64,000 bases of DNA from Cyrtodaria siliqua (GCA_037043455.1 JAWPHD010011060.1:1-64000); one strand, 5' to 3'; positions 51,901 through 54,007 are shown, counted from the first letter of the stretch. Notes: generated by a model from the sequence alone, not told the origin. Numbers and translations: made by a program.

Positions 51901-53891
51901 AGAAATAGAACAATAGGGCCTTAAAAAAAATATGTGTTTCTGGTTTCACCCTGTCAAAAAGTTAGGGTAGGTAGGCAGGAAACAGTTTTTTTTAGATATT
52001 TTTTTCATATATATTGTTCGCATATATTATGCCATTTTTGTACTAAGGCAACTTCTTGATAACCTTTTCATACAGTCTGGATCCAGATTAGATGCTTAAC
52101 AACTGTGGCTAATAAAATTATCATTTGTATAAAAATATTTGTTGTTTGATTGTAATATTTCCTTTTTTTTTCTAAAAATATTTAGGGTCGGCGGTGAAAA
52201 AGTAGGGTAGGTCGGGAAACCGGAAACACACATAATTTTTTTGTTAGGCCTAGCTAATGTAATGATCTAGCAATGAAAGGTACTATTTCATGGTGAATAA
52301 TTGTCCTTGATAATAATTTATAAGGCACATGATATTATAAAGAAAACTTGTGAGGGAAAAAAATCCTGCTTGTCTAATTTAACATCACCTGAAAAGTTCT
52401 ATACTTTTTACATTACAACAAACAATGAATGCAGTTATACCTGGATGTTGCAATGTAGTTGCCAATAGATTTCTGCCAGCTGTACAGAACACCGCCACCA
52501 CCACGCCCTCCACTAATACTGAACACACGCTGAAATGGAAATGTAGATGAAAGTTATATTATAGACTCAGCATCTGGAGTAGTTTCAATGTTGAGCATTT
52601 AAACAGCAATTTTTACAGAAATTCAAACATTTAAATGTTTTACCTATAGTCAAATCAATCAACTCAATGAATGCCGTTGTTTTTTATCCCTCACATGAAC
52701 GTTTTGTCACAATCAGTATTATTGCTTCAACTCCTTAAAATGATACAGAAAAATAGTCAACTGGTTCATTTTTTCTGCAAATCCATTGTGCACACCTCCA
52801 ATGAATTCTGAATAAGTACCAGAATAGCAATTTCATGCATATTGCCTTATCATAAGGGTTTTTTCCCTAAAAATTGTGAAGACTACCTACCCTGGTCATT
52901 TTGTCCAAAACAAAAGCGATAACTATAGTTTGTGAAAAAAGTATTGAAAGATTAATTGTTAAAAGCGATTTTAAACTCAATACATACATACATTGTTATA
53001 ACAAATGCACAGTTAGTATGCACAATATGGTATGTTTTAGATCAACTTTCTTCTATAAATGTATCGAAGAAGGGGAAATACTGTTTACAAAAACAAAAAT
53101 AAATATTGTATAAATGAAGTCAAACAGACAAACCAATGGTGTGCCCATCGCTTGTTTCCCCCGCAATTTCCACATCTAGCACTAGGAATAATCATTAGCT
53201 TATGCATGAGAATAAAAATAGATTGCTTCAATTTGTTTTTACAGTGCATTTTATTTTTTTTGCAAAGCGCATTTTTTCACCCCAATTCAGACGACCCAGT
53301 TTCAAAAAGGTAGAAAAAACTCTGCAGTAGGAATCTGTCATGAAGGCTGTTGACTCTGAACAGCAAACTGTCATCCGTAAATATGTGGGTGTCTGAAAAT
53401 GTGCACGAGTCTGGAAAGTCGTTAATGAAGGACAGAAACAAGTCCGACTTGAAGAGGAACCAATCGACAGTGCCATGGGAAAATCCAGAGGACACATTTT
53501 CATCAGATGAGTGGACACCTTTTAATACTTGTTTTGCTTACAGTTGCCAAGGAATGACTGGCTCCACCTGTTTAGTGTTATTACTCACCTGTCAGGGATT
53601 CTGTGTGGTAGTTTGACAAATGATATTTCTCTCCTGAATACTGGGCAAATCTAGGCATGCCTGCAGTCTTGGGGGACTTCACATGTGTCTAGTGAGAACT
53701 GGCAGAGATGGGTCCGTCCGACATGACAGTAAAAGTATTGGCAGAAGAGGTATACAGGGAGATTAGCTTTTACCCCACCCACTTGTTTACCTTTTACATT
53801 AAAAACGTTGTTACTAAACACGGTATTTTTGGAAGAAATATGAGTCAATTACATTATGATCAATAGTAAATTTAAAGGCACATACCTTCAT
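758..53891 (-). CDS. WDR19: WDR19 / IFT144, N-terminal 591 codons over 15 exons (3' part outside window)
   Basis: WDR19 is a subunit of intraflagellar transport complex A, which drives retrograde transport and membrane-receptor entry in cilia. Family members carry two N-terminal WD40 propellers followed by TPR repeats; this window covers the propeller region. Exons, in gene order: 53886-53891, 52441-52529, 51174-51239, 49933-50058, 49086-49184, 47211-47424, 41657-41769, 40640-40721, 38652-38743, 36557-36798, 32042-32156, 22067-22173, 9154-9279, 1796-1945 and 758-905. Each has AG/GT edges and a codon phase matching its neighbours, except exon 10, which has one surplus base. Segments such as [24 protein letters not shown] and [17 protein letters not shown] match vertebrate WDR19 as I remember it, in the same order. 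Coding length in the window is 1775 nt. The longest introns are about 12.8, 9.9, 7.2 and 5.4 kb and are filled with repeats. Identity rests on recalled family sequence, not a search. Confidence 0.95.
1084..1290 (+). repeat. Dispersed repeat, copy 1 of 2
   Basis: Resembles 33766-33930 in the same orientation. Shared blocks: CTGCCCTATTGTTGATGG-like start, GTGCTATTGTTTGTCGGAG and GACAACTGGTGTCATGTT. This copy has an internal 35-bp tandem duplication starting at about 1147 and 1182. No coding content seen. Confidence 0.65.
1796..1945 (-). CDS. WDR19: WDR19 exon 14
   Basis: 150 nt, phase 0 at both ends, encoding [20 protein letters not shown] then [19 protein letters not shown] and YVYNP. The acceptor is TTACAG, the donor [14 protein letters not shown] and [13 protein letters not shown] are strongly conserved family motifs. 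Confidence 0.95.
1991..2760. other. Intron 13 segment without recognised elements; A-tract next to G-tract
   Basis: Mostly unique AT-rich intron DNA. At about 2622-2645 an A-tract runs into the G-rich 2650-2675 (GTGGGGGGTGGGGTGGGGGA), which could form a G-quadruplex. No coding signal on either strand. Confidence 0.6.
2760..3386 (+). repeat. Tandem/dispersed repeat family with GGTTCCATGGGAGCCC core
   Basis: Three to four degenerate units of about 160 bp, each with GGTTCCATGGGAGCCCA, CCAAATTTGGTTGTGCTAGG and GACTTGTAAACACAGCTTAC. It ends with GACGCCAACGCCGACG and CTTATTCTTCGAATAGTCGA. The same family occurs at 28960-29690 in the same orientation, ending identically, so the end is a true element boundary. 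Confidence 0.8.
4151..4175. repeat. Perfect 11-bp-arm palindrome
   Basis: GCCGTGTCATT and AATGACACGGC are separated by three bases. It lies at the junction between the outer repeat unit and the inner element and may be an insertion-associated rearrangement. Confidence 0.7.
4969..5089. repeat. Foldback (MITE-like)
   Basis: Left arm ATTACATTCCTGTGAG...GTGAATATT; right arm AATATTCAC...CTCACAGGCATGTAATAT. Arms are about 27 bp with one or two mismatches around a loop of about 65 bp. Confidence 0.65.
5497..6126. repeat. 34-bp minisatellite, about 18 copies
   Basis: Unit built from CTCATAGAAAAGAACTACCT then GTATGCTATCCAAT, 34 bp, repeated head to tail with almost no divergence (single changes near 5586, 5872, 5985 and 6020). 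There are no spacers between units. The homogeneity implies recent expansion or gene conversion. Confidence 0.97.
6623..6660. repeat. Perfect 16-bp hairpin
   Basis: AGTGACCATGCTACAA and TTGTAGCATGGTCACT flank a 6-nt loop. It may be the end of a foldback element related to the one at 6800-6894. Confidence 0.75.
6800..6894. repeat. Foldback element, 33-bp arms
   Basis: Arms start ATAGAGTATGGTTTCAT and end ATGAAACCATACTCTAT, with about 29 of 33 positions paired across a 29-bp loop. Confidence 0.8.
6936..7374 (-). mobile_element. SINE-like retroposon with 12-bp target-site duplication
   Basis: The element spans 6948-7362 and is flanked by the direct repeat AAAATCATATAA (6936-6947 and 7363-7374). 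Read on the minus strand it ends in a (TTGAA/CAATT)n tail. A truncated relative is at 305-508, and a bare tail at about 24519-24533. I see no clear tRNA-type A/B boxes, so the promoter origin is unknown. Confidence 0.8.
7375..8260. other. AT-rich interior with no recognised feature
   Basis: No coding match, tandem repeat or clear inverted repeat seen. It lies inside the 4189-8621 element. Confidence 0.5.
9154..9279 (-). CDS. WDR19: WDR19 exon 13
   Basis: 126 nt, phase 0 at both ends, encoding [19 protein letters not shown] then [20 protein letters not shown] and GTN. The acceptor is CATTCAG, the donor GTAAGT. The RES/TRLFP...LCHAL..FLI(Y/F)GT pattern is typical of WDR19. It is isolated in repeat DNA by introns of 12.8 and 7.2 kb. 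Confidence 0.93.
9280..9696. other. Intron 12 start, no recognised feature
   Basis: AT-rich single-copy-looking DNA upstream of exon 13. Nothing seen beyond the polypyrimidine tract of the acceptor. Confidence 0.5.
9697..10506. mobile_element. MITE whose left inverted repeat is interrupted by a second foldback element
   Basis: The right block 10472-10506 pairs with two separate left blocks: ACAGTCTATTAAATCATTTT (9697-9716) and AGTGTTTGCCCTACT (10257-10271). In the right block these two are contiguous, so the left arm was split by an insertion (~9719-10254). TTAG occurs at both junctions and may be the target duplication. The inserted piece has its own foldbacks, 9734-9777 with 10072-10115, and 10143-10180 with 10208-10245. 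Confidence 0.75.
10790..12592 (+). repeat. Tandem array of ~115-150-bp units carrying CCTTGACCTTTGACCT
   Basis: About ten units, each with TCATGACCAACCATCCTTCC, GGTCCAACCATTCTCTAG and TTGATCGGACATCGTTTTGA, followed by CAACCTTGACCTTTGACCTA. The array is bracketed by GACAAAAACGTATGGCTCCC at about 10792 and ATATGGCTCCCC...GGGGAGCCATAA at about 12552-12592. The bracketing suggests a bounded element rather than an open satellite. Short ORFs inside are incidental. Confidence 0.9.
10935..11165. repeat. A-rich low-complexity DNA with truncated GGTCGG repeat
   Basis: Begins with CCCGACCGACCTTATTTTTT, related in inverse orientation to the GTAGGTCGGG/GGTCGGTCGGG elements at 35669 and 51926, then runs into about 170 bp of A-rich sequence. 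Confidence 0.6.
12593..12811. other. AT-rich intron DNA, nothing recognised
   Basis: No coding or repeat signal seen between the two tandem arrays. Confidence 0.5.
12812..14440. repeat. CAGCTG-containing minisatellite (44-60-bp units)
   Basis: About 30 degenerate units built on CACCCTGGAATAACCAT, a GAGGGA/CAAGGA variant, then CAGCTGTATTGTTT. The left half (12.9-13.4 kb) is more uniform at about 44 bp; the right half is longer and more diverged. A 12812-12895 lead-in resembles the inverse of 38940-39035. Long minus-strand ORFs here (VIPGWVGK repeats) are repeat artefacts. Confidence 0.95.
14899..15118 (-). pseudogene. Membrane-anchor-like coding segment inside element A
   Basis: On the minus strand an ATG opens [18 protein letters not shown], a short basic N-terminus followed by a hydrophobic helix, continuing into a hydrophilic stretch ([19 protein letters not shown]). 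Element B has the related [19 protein letters not shown] at about 43502-43560 on the plus strand. This looks like the start of a type II membrane protein or a signal peptide. I do not recognise the gene. One-base indels separate the two copies after MYVTF, so at least one is broken. Confidence 0.4.
15130..16265 (+). repeat. Tandem array of ~160-bp 'GGGCCATAACTCCG' units
   Basis: About six units with GGCAAAATATAGCATTTTTA, AATCAAGGGCCATAACTCCG, GGTTTTCGAACTTGTCCGAG and GGTAAAGTTTGGTAAAGAT. It begins near GAGGGCCTGTGGATGCTCTA and ends in GACGGACAGACGGACAAC...CTCTACTGGCC. The same family is at 34440-35290 and 45170-46190. Confidence 0.9.
17040..17345 (+). repeat. ~170-bp tandem family (TTACCTAACCAAGGTTAAG), first block
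   Basis: Two units with GACCTTGACCTTGG-like and CAATACATATGACCAAGTAT blocks. The family resumes at 18141 after a different tandem array, so that array appears to sit inside this one. Confidence 0.8.
17346..18140 (+). repeat. ~145-bp tandem array with ACCTTGACCTTTGACCTACTG
   Basis: Five units, each with ACCTTGACCTTTGACCTACT, CTCACCACAGGCAGTTC and CATGAGATTTGCTTCAGGGG. Minus-strand ORFs of 60-112 codons exist only because the unit is open in some frames. CCCCACTA...AGTGGGGGTA bounds (17370 and 18138) suggest an inserted element. Confidence 0.85.
18141..19190 (+). repeat. ~170-bp tandem family, second block, ending in ...GGGCGAGACAA
   Basis: Five or six units with GTTAACTGAGGTTAAGTTAC and ACATATGACCAAGTATCAAA. 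Two related tails (18795-18935 and 19040-19188) carry GACAAAGCATCTGACA, then TGTCTCGTTACCCACT-like and CGAGACAA ends. Confidence 0.8.
19191..19812. other. Intron 12 DNA without recognised feature, ending in (TA)n
   Basis: AT-rich sequence with no coding match. The TA microsatellite at 19794-19812 is the insertion site of the next element. Confidence 0.5.
19813..20846. mobile_element. Non-autonomous hAT-like DNA element
   Basis: Terminal inverted repeats CAGGGCTTCTAAAAT / ATTTTAGAAGCCCTG, 15 bp perfect, bound a 1034-bp element. The flanks are ATATATAT on both sides, an 8-bp duplication as expected for hAT, though the AT microsatellite makes this ambiguous. CAG at the termini fits hAT. The interior has several GGACCGA motifs in both orientations and no transposase. 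Confidence 0.75.
20897..21353. repeat. 57-bp minisatellite, 8 copies, open on both strands
   Basis: Unit GGAATTTGTATGGTGAATGC + AAACCTAATGTAACTTTATA + TAAAGAACAAGGTACAA, 57 bp (19 codons). Because 57 is divisible by 3 and the unit lacks stops in one frame per strand, it gives a 154-codon plus-strand ORF ([19 protein letters not shown] repeats) and a 142-codon minus-strand ORF. There is no start context, conserved neighbour or splice signal, so I call it repeat rather than gene. Confidence 0.95.
21363..21716 (+). repeat. Dispersed element, copy 1 of 2
   Basis: Matches 42052-42422 in inverted orientation over its length: GAATGGCCACCCTTTT, CTATCAAGAAATG-type block, GTAGTATTTTTACC/ACTTTTACCACTGCG, TAAATAAACATGTTCATGAA and ACATGGCCG. 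No coding content established. Confidence 0.7.
22067..22173 (-). CDS. WDR19: WDR19 exon 12
   Basis: 107 nt completing a Gly codon and encoding [19 protein letters not shown] then [16 protein letters not shown]. This matches the family KDMEYLGTV...DYAAA...QLH segment. The acceptor is ATGGCAG, the donor GTATGT. A 17-bp piece of the exon recurs just upstream at 22217-22233. Confidence 0.94.
22217..22233 (-). repeat. 17-bp copy of exon 12 in intron 11
   Basis: GTTCAGCTTGATGGAGT is identical to 22116-22132 inside exon 12 and lies 44 bp upstream of the exon 12 acceptor. It is a short local duplication. Confidence 0.7.
22260..22754. other. Intron 11 DNA, nothing recognised
   Basis: AT-rich, no repeat or coding match seen. 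Confidence 0.5.
22755..23045. repeat. Short minisatellite (TTTGGCTCATTCATTATG)
   Basis: About 13 units of 17-24 bp with variants ATTCATTATGTTTTGGCTC, AATAAATG and AATGAATG. Unit length variation suggests slippage. Confidence 0.95.
23046..24585. other. Intron 11 DNA with minor dispersed pieces
   Basis: 23070-23150 resembles 41160-41215 (ACCGAGTCTGCT and GTGTTTGTTGCTT blocks). 23955-23980 carries CCCTTTAAAGGGACACACTG, similar to the ends of the TTAA-type MITEs. A (CAATT)n tail is at 24519-24533. The 86-codon ORF at 24028 has no recognisable homology. Confidence 0.5.
24586..25430. repeat. ~60-72-bp tandem array (CTACTGGTACCCAGTATCA)
   Basis: Eight or nine units with GACTGGTACCACGTATCCCA, CTGAATAGCCTACTGGTACC and CATGACTGTAGGACATGTAG, becoming diverged at the right end (25110-25430). 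KpnI-type GGTACC sites recur in each unit. Confidence 0.9.
25431..26375. other. Intron 11 DNA, nothing firmly recognised
   Basis: 26150-26255 (CCCCTAATAAGCACGCCTCC...GCGCTTAGAGAAAATATGG) looks like a short dispersed element. The rest is AT-rich. Confidence 0.45.
26376..26664. mobile_element. TTAA-flanked MITE (piggyBac-like), 281 bp
   Basis: Element 26380-26660 has ends AGGGGCACATGGCAATCTT and AAGATTGCCATGTGTCCCT, 19 bp with one mismatch, and TTAA at both junctions (26376-26379 and 26661-26664). TTAA duplication is the piggyBac signature. No ORF. Confidence 0.8.
26854..27267. mobile_element. Second TTAA-type MITE
   Basis: Ends AGGGACTGGAGGCAGCT (26858) and AAGATTGCCTCCAGTTTCT (to 27263), flanked by TTAG and TTAA. 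The GGCAATCTT inner part of the ends is shared with the 26380-26660 element, so the two are probably related. Confidence 0.65.
27331..27419. repeat. Short foldback
   Basis: Arms GTGTTTATTATTATAAGTGG and CCACTTAATAAATACTAAC around AATTCC...GGAATT. Hairpin of about 90 bp. Confidence 0.7.
27818..28745 (+). repeat. Dispersed repeat family 'AGAACTATCACTGAAGGTGATGAAT', longest copy
   Basis: Starts with CAGAACTATCACTGAAGGTG and contains repeated ~150-bp units (TTGTGTGAAATTTCAATCCATTATGTAA type). It ends with GGGACAAAAATGTG, TTACGCGACGGGACG and ATTCCTATATA...GTGAAAGTGGGGGTAT. Copies: 37858-38180, 39577-39842 and a 3' end at 32690-32835. The shared ends define the element. Confidence 0.8.
28960..29690 (+). 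repeat. GGTTCCATGGGAGCCC family, second copy
   Basis: Four ~165-bp units, ending in GACGCCAACGCAGACGGCGA then CTTATTCTTCGAATAGTCAA, as at 3330-3386. Confidence 0.85.
29691..30496. other. Intron 11 DNA, nothing recognised
   Basis: AT-rich; the 60-codon ORF at 29772 shows no recognisable family. Confidence 0.5.
30497..31246. mobile_element. 750-bp TIR element
   Basis: Ends CTGTCAAAGAAGCAATAGTC and GACTATTGCTTCTTTGCCAG, about 19 of 20 paired. TA flanks both sides. An internal copy of the end motif (TTACTGCTTCTGTGCCGAC) is at 31043-31062. No transposase ORF. Confidence 0.65.
31247..32041. other. Intron 11 proximal part, nothing recognised
   Basis: AT-rich sequence leading to the exon 11 donor. 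Overlapping short ORFs are not conserved with anything I know. Confidence 0.5.
32042..32156 (-). CDS. WDR19: WDR19 exon 11
   Basis: 115 nt, phase 0 in and 1 out. It encodes [20 protein letters not shown] and [18 protein letters not shown]. The acceptor is TATTGCAG, the donor GTACGT. The [13 protein letters not shown] core is diagnostic for WDR19. Confidence 0.96.
32440..32545. repeat. Foldback, ~35-bp arms
   Basis: Arms AGATAGAGTCTGGTCTCAGC... and ...GCTGAGACAGACTCTATCT, with a GGCTTATTTAAA / TTTAAATAACAAG inner stem. Similar in style to 6800-6894. Confidence 0.75.
32690..32835 (+). repeat. 3' end fragment of the 'TTCCTATATA' repeat family
   Basis: ACGTGACGTGACATTTCGGG-type tract, then GATTCCTATATAGCGACCAC and GTGAAGTGGGGGTATAAT, as at the ends of 28745, 38180 and 39842. 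Confidence 0.65.
32836..33765. other. Intron 10 DNA, nothing recognised
   Basis: AT-rich, no coding or clear repeat signal. Confidence 0.5.
33766..33930 (+). repeat. Dispersed repeat, copy 2 of 2
   Basis: Matches 1084-1290 (CTCCGCCCTATGGTTGATG, TGTGCTATTGTTTGTCGGAG, GACAACTGGTGTCATGTT). Confidence 0.65.
33999..34195. repeat. 48-bp minisatellite, 4 copies
   Basis: Unit CATGCCAGGGTTCGATACTT + AGTTTTTATAAGTAGGAAGC + CTGCAGGA, nearly identical copies; CCTGCAGG palindrome in each. Confidence 0.97.
34440..35290 (+). repeat. 'GGGCCATAACTCCG' tandem array, second locus
   Basis: Five ~160-bp units of the family seen at 15130-16265, ending in GACGGTACGGACAACTGACG. Confidence 0.9.
35669..36080. mobile_element. 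Inverted-repeat element TTTCCGCTAACG...GTTAGCGGAAAC
   Basis: Left GTTTCCGCTAACGGCTTC with AAATAGGGTAGGTAGGTAG; right AATAGGGTCGGTCGGGTTAG then CGGAAAC. It has a T-rich middle. Related to 51926-52245 and, truncated, to 10935. Confidence 0.6.
36368..36556 (-). repeat. Two extra copies of the exon 10 donor region in intron 10
   Basis: A ~90-bp unit holding the last ~40 nt of exon 10 and its donor is repeated at offsets of 90 and 93 bp. The donor-equivalents GTCAGT lie at 36466-36461 and 36373-36368 and are all intact. The unit otherwise contains CAACCCCAACA-rich DNA. No acceptor-like tract precedes the extra copies. Confidence 0.9.
36557..36798 (-). CDS. WDR19: WDR19 exon 10, with an apparent +1 frameshift
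   Basis: 242 nt from acceptor TTTCAG to donor GTCAGT. The first part reads [38 protein letters not shown] and [14 protein letters not shown] in one frame. The conserved continuation [20 protein letters not shown] appears only in the next frame, after one surplus base near 36630-36645. The neighbouring phases require 241 nt. Read straight through, the frame ends at a TAA just past the donor. Removing a putative 54-nt intron (GTAACC...CAACAG) would not restore frame because 54 is divisible by 3. An assembly error, a low-quality allele or a real null allele all remain possible. Confidence 0.9.
36985..37500 (+). repeat. ~140-bp tandem array 'TATGCTCCGGACAAGAA'
   Basis: Three to four units with TTATGCTCTGGACAAGAATT, AAAGGGCAAAAACTCTAATT and GTTCTTGTGCTCTGCACTTT, ending in GGACAGGCAGTCAGACGGAC. 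The same family is at 54362-54690. Confidence 0.85.
37858..38180 (+). repeat. 'AGAACTATCACTGAAGGTGATGAAT' family copy
   Basis: Shorter copy of the 27818-28745 family, with GGGACGGGACAAAAATGTG-type tract and TTCCTATATAGCCCACACTT end. Confidence 0.8.
38190..38340 (-). mobile_element. tRNA-Ser-like SINE, 5'-truncated
   Basis: Reverse of the 3' body of the 43621 SINE: TTTTACGTCATTTTCAACAC, GAGGCAGACCACCCACTTTT and CCGCCATCCGTAAGAATCGA. The tRNA-like head is missing. Confidence 0.75.
38587..38640. repeat. Short repeat ACCTGTTATCTCACT x3
   Basis: Three 15-bp units immediately inside intron 9, 12 bp from the exon 9 donor. Confidence 0.85.
38652..38743 (-). CDS. WDR19: WDR19 exon 9
   Basis: 92 nt encoding [20 protein letters not shown] and [10 protein letters not shown], ending in a split Cys codon completed by exon 10. 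The acceptor is GTTACAG, the donor GTACGT. The propeller motif [10 protein letters not shown] is near-invariant in the family. Confidence 0.94.
38860..39110. repeat. Repeat ending in GGGTTAAGGGTTAA, plus (TA)n
   Basis: 38940-39035 resembles the inverse of 12812-12895 (AGGCTGATCTGTGTTTACAATGG, then AGTGGGTTAAGGGTTAA). A TA microsatellite lies at about 39089-39105. Confidence 0.6.
39577..39842 (+). repeat. 'AGAACTATCACTGAAG' family, short copy
   Basis: Internally deleted copy with the same start and the ATTCCTATATAGTCCCTACT end. Confidence 0.8.
39843..40639. other. Intron 8 DNA, nothing recognised
   Basis: Slightly higher GC at 40130-40560. The 66-codon ORF at 40471 has no known match and overlaps the exon 8 antisense. 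Confidence 0.5.
40640..40721 (-). CDS. WDR19: WDR19 exon 8
   Basis: 82 nt encoding [20 protein letters not shown] then HMKEIGQ, matching the family WYGDG...IMIGFS...FVVISTH segment. The acceptor is CCCACAG, the donor GTAAAT. Phases fit exons 7 and 9. Confidence 0.94.
41265..41320 (-). pseudogene. Decayed partial copy of WDR19 exon 7
   Basis: Reverse strand reads [15 protein letters not shown], against [15 protein letters not shown] in exon 7, after an AG that could serve as acceptor (CATTCAG). The donor GTGAGT is replaced by GAGAGT, so normal splicing out is not possible. It lies about 340 bp downstream of exon 7 in intron 7. Confidence 0.85.
41624..41642 (-). repeat. Small second exon 7 fragment
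   Basis: AAGGCCAGTTCTATAGGGT matches exon 7 internal 41692-41710 with one change, 14 bp beyond the exon 7 donor. With the 41265-41320 piece it indicates a broken tandem duplication. Confidence 0.7.
41657..41769 (-). CDS. WDR19: WDR19 exon 7
   Basis: 113 nt, phase 0 in and 2 out. It encodes [20 protein letters not shown] and [17 protein letters not shown]. The acceptor is TTTTCAG, the donor GTGAGT. Pieces of this exon recur in intron 7 at 41271-41319 and 41624-41642. Confidence 0.93.
41800..42720. repeat. 20-bp minisatellite (GGTCAATCTGTCTTATGTTA), split by an insertion
   Basis: Units at 41800-42040 and 42424-42720, separated by the 42052-42422 dispersed element. The right block includes a longer variant unit with CCAATTTTATCTATAATTAG. 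Confidence 0.93.
42052..42422 (-). repeat. Dispersed element inserted in the 20-bp minisatellite
   Basis: Inverse copy of 21363-21716 (CCATGTTTTGTTTCATGAAC, TAAATCTGAATTGTA-type block reversed, AAAGGGTGGCCATTATGG). The minisatellite continues on both sides, so the element is younger than the array. Confidence 0.75.
42714..42852 (-). mobile_element. tRNA-Ser-like SINE, truncated
   Basis: GATGTTTTACATCATTTTTA, GGCGGAGGCAGAACACCCCA, GTACTGTACACCTCCCGCC; body of the 43621 SINE without the head. Confidence 0.75.
43502..43608 (+). pseudogene. Membrane-anchor-like coding segment inside element B
   Basis: ATG opens [19 protein letters not shown] then [18 protein letters not shown], cut by the SINE target site at 43609. 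Homologous to 14899-15118 in element A. Unknown gene. Confidence 0.4.
43609..43854 (+). mobile_element. Full-length tRNA-Ser-like SINE with 12-bp target duplication
   Basis: Element 43621-43842, flanked by CACCATCAAATA and CACCACCAAATA (11 of 12 identical). The head GCGTCTCCGTGGCCGAATGG and the B-box-like GGTTCAAATCC at 43682-43692, spaced by a long variable arm, indicate a serine/leucine-type tRNA origin. The body has TGTCGATTCTTACGGATAGC and GGTGGTCTGCCTCCACCAC. Confidence 0.88.
45170..46190 (+). repeat. 'GGGCCATAACTCCG' family, diverged third locus, with A-rich middle
   Basis: Starts AGGCCCAATAGGGCCTGTGG, as in 15160, followed by one or two units, an A-rich stretch (45690-45930) and a final unit ending in GGCCAGTAGAGCT. 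Confidence 0.8.
46350..47030 (+). repeat. ~150-bp tandem array (TTATCTGCCCTTTGCTTGGA)
   Basis: Four and a half units with GGTCAAGGTCACATCCACAT, TTTGCTTTGTCACGTTGCGA and AGATACAACTATAAGCAAAG; ends in GACGCCGCCGCTGGAAAAGC. Confidence 0.9.
47211..47424 (-). CDS. WDR19: WDR19 exon 6
   Basis: 214 nt, ending in phase 0. It encodes [19 protein letters not shown] and then [20 protein letters not shown], the best conserved propeller stretch in the window. The acceptor is TTTTTCAG, the donor GTAAGT. It lies 45 bp outside the right end of the large TIR element at 43071-47166. Confidence 0.96.
47425..47999. other. Intron 5, nothing recognised
   Basis: AT-rich intron DNA upstream of exon 6. Confidence 0.5.
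48000..48990 (+). repeat. ~150-bp tandem array (GGCGGCCATCTTGAATTT) and adjacent repeat
   Basis: Three units with GGCAGCCATCTTGAATTTCT, AATACCACTTATTGTTTTAG and GTAGTCGCCACAAA, to about 48620. A second repeat (48727-48960) starts GATGGGCGTTCCGCCCTGTC and has two AGTTTTCGTGAAGA blocks. Confidence 0.8.
49086..49184 (-). CDS. WDR19: WDR19 exon 5
   Basis: 99 nt encoding [19 protein letters not shown] followed by [13 protein letters not shown], a conserved WD blade. The acceptor is TTTACAG, the donor GTAGGG. Both end phases agree with exons 4 and 6 (split Arg codons). Confidence 0.93.
49296..49508 (-). mobile_element. tRNA-Ser-like SINE
   Basis: Reverse strand has a tRNA-like head (GTGGTCGAGGGGTAATGACG and GGGTTCGAATCCCAGTGGGA) with a long variable arm, then the SINE body. 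The 3' tail is shortened. Confidence 0.85.
49509..49932. other. Intron 4, nothing recognised
   Basis: AT-rich, no feature seen. Confidence 0.5.
49933..50058 (-). CDS. WDR19: WDR19 exon 4
   Basis: 126 nt, entry phase 2, exit phase 2. It encodes a WD blade with [16 protein letters not shown] and [13 protein letters not shown]. The acceptor is CCAACAG and the donor GTTGGT. The acceptor region, with about 24 nt of exon, lies in a 57-bp unit repeated twice more upstream in intron 3 (see the separate entry). Confidence 0.93.
50092..50192 (-). repeat. Two extra copies of the exon 4 acceptor region in intron 3
   Basis: 57-bp units at 50035-50091 (real exon edge), 50092-50148 and 50149 to about 50192. 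Each preserves an AACAG acceptor (exon-start equivalents 50058, 50115, 50172). Use of the 50115 acceptor would read [10 protein letters not shown] and then TAA. Confidence 0.92.
50193..51173. other. Intron 3, minor repeats only
   Basis: 50870-51010 has two CCCCATCTCACATGGATACTC-like blocks about 115 bp apart. A solo MITE-like end AAGATTGCCGTGTGTCCCTT (51106-51125) resembles the 26660 terminus. The 93-codon minus ORF at 50606 is not recognised. Confidence 0.5.
51174..51239 (-). CDS. WDR19: WDR19 exon 3
   Basis: 66 nt, completing a split Ser codon and encoding [20 protein letters not shown]. This matches the family segment with the conserved VKI-DRHG motif. The acceptor follows a T-rich tract (TTTTTCAG); the donor is GTAGGT. 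Confidence 0.9.
51926..52245. mobile_element. Inverted-repeat element, second copy
   Basis: Left TATGTGTTTCTGGTTTCACC with GTTAGGGTAGGTAGGCAGG; right GTAGGGTAGGTCGGGAAACC then GGAAACACACATA. Related to 35669-36080. Confidence 0.65.
52441..52529 (-). CDS. WDR19: WDR19 exon 2
   Basis: 89 nt, phase 0 in and 2 out. It encodes RVFSISGG..., then [16 protein letters not shown], the first blade of the N-terminal WD40 propeller. The acceptor is TTTCAG before CGTGTG; the donor is GTATAA. The Gly-rich RGGGG stretch replaces a more varied segment in vertebrates. Confidence 0.9.
53228..53510 (-). pseudogene. Reverse-transcriptase relic of a non-LTR retrotransposon
   Basis: Minus strand reads [20 protein letters not shown], then [20 protein letters not shown] and SLLFR. 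This matches the RT palm layout SGVPQGTVLGP-FINDLPD-FADD, with FTDD in place of FADD. A frame change near 53290 leads to [13 protein letters not shown], like the W-GM-FN-KKC motif that follows. Only about 95 codons remain, in WDR19 intron 1. Confidence 0.75.
53511..53885. other. Intron 1, nothing recognised
   Basis: No coding or repeat signal between the RT relic and exon 1. Confidence 0.5.
53886..53891 (-). CDS. WDR19: WDR19 exon 1 coding part (Met-Lys)
   Basis: The reverse strand reads ATG AAG followed at once by the donor GTATGT. This supplies the Met-Lys that precedes Arg-Val-Phe-Ser in exon 2, matching the family start MKR(I/V)FS. The phase is 0 at the junction. The start was chosen because it is the only nearby ATG-AA(A/G)-GT that fits. 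A CRE-like TGACGTCA lies about 20 bases upstream. Confidence 0.8.
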
Positions 53892-53910
53892 TATCCAAAT
53901 GATATCTTTA

Positions 53911-54007
53911 TGACGTCATATGAGAAATATGGGTAATAAAATATAAATTTGTGCGAAGTTTGTTGAACATGGAAACAAAATTACCGGAGGAATGTCGGCG
54001 CATGCGC
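53911..54007 (-). promoter_or_regulatory. Candidate WDR19 promoter: CRE-like, X-box-like and NRF1-like sites
   Basis: Within 120 bp upstream of the WDR19 ATG are three motifs: a palindromic TGACGTCA (53911-53918, CREB/ATF type); GTTGAACATGGAAAC (53962-53976), which resembles the RFX X-box (GTNRCC-spacer-RGYAAC) with 9 of 12 half-site positions; and the palindrome GCGCATGCGC (53998-54007), the core of NRF1 sites. RFX factors drive ciliary genes, including the nematode WDR19 orthologue. The transcription start cannot be seen, and chance motif matches are possible. Confidence 0.45.
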
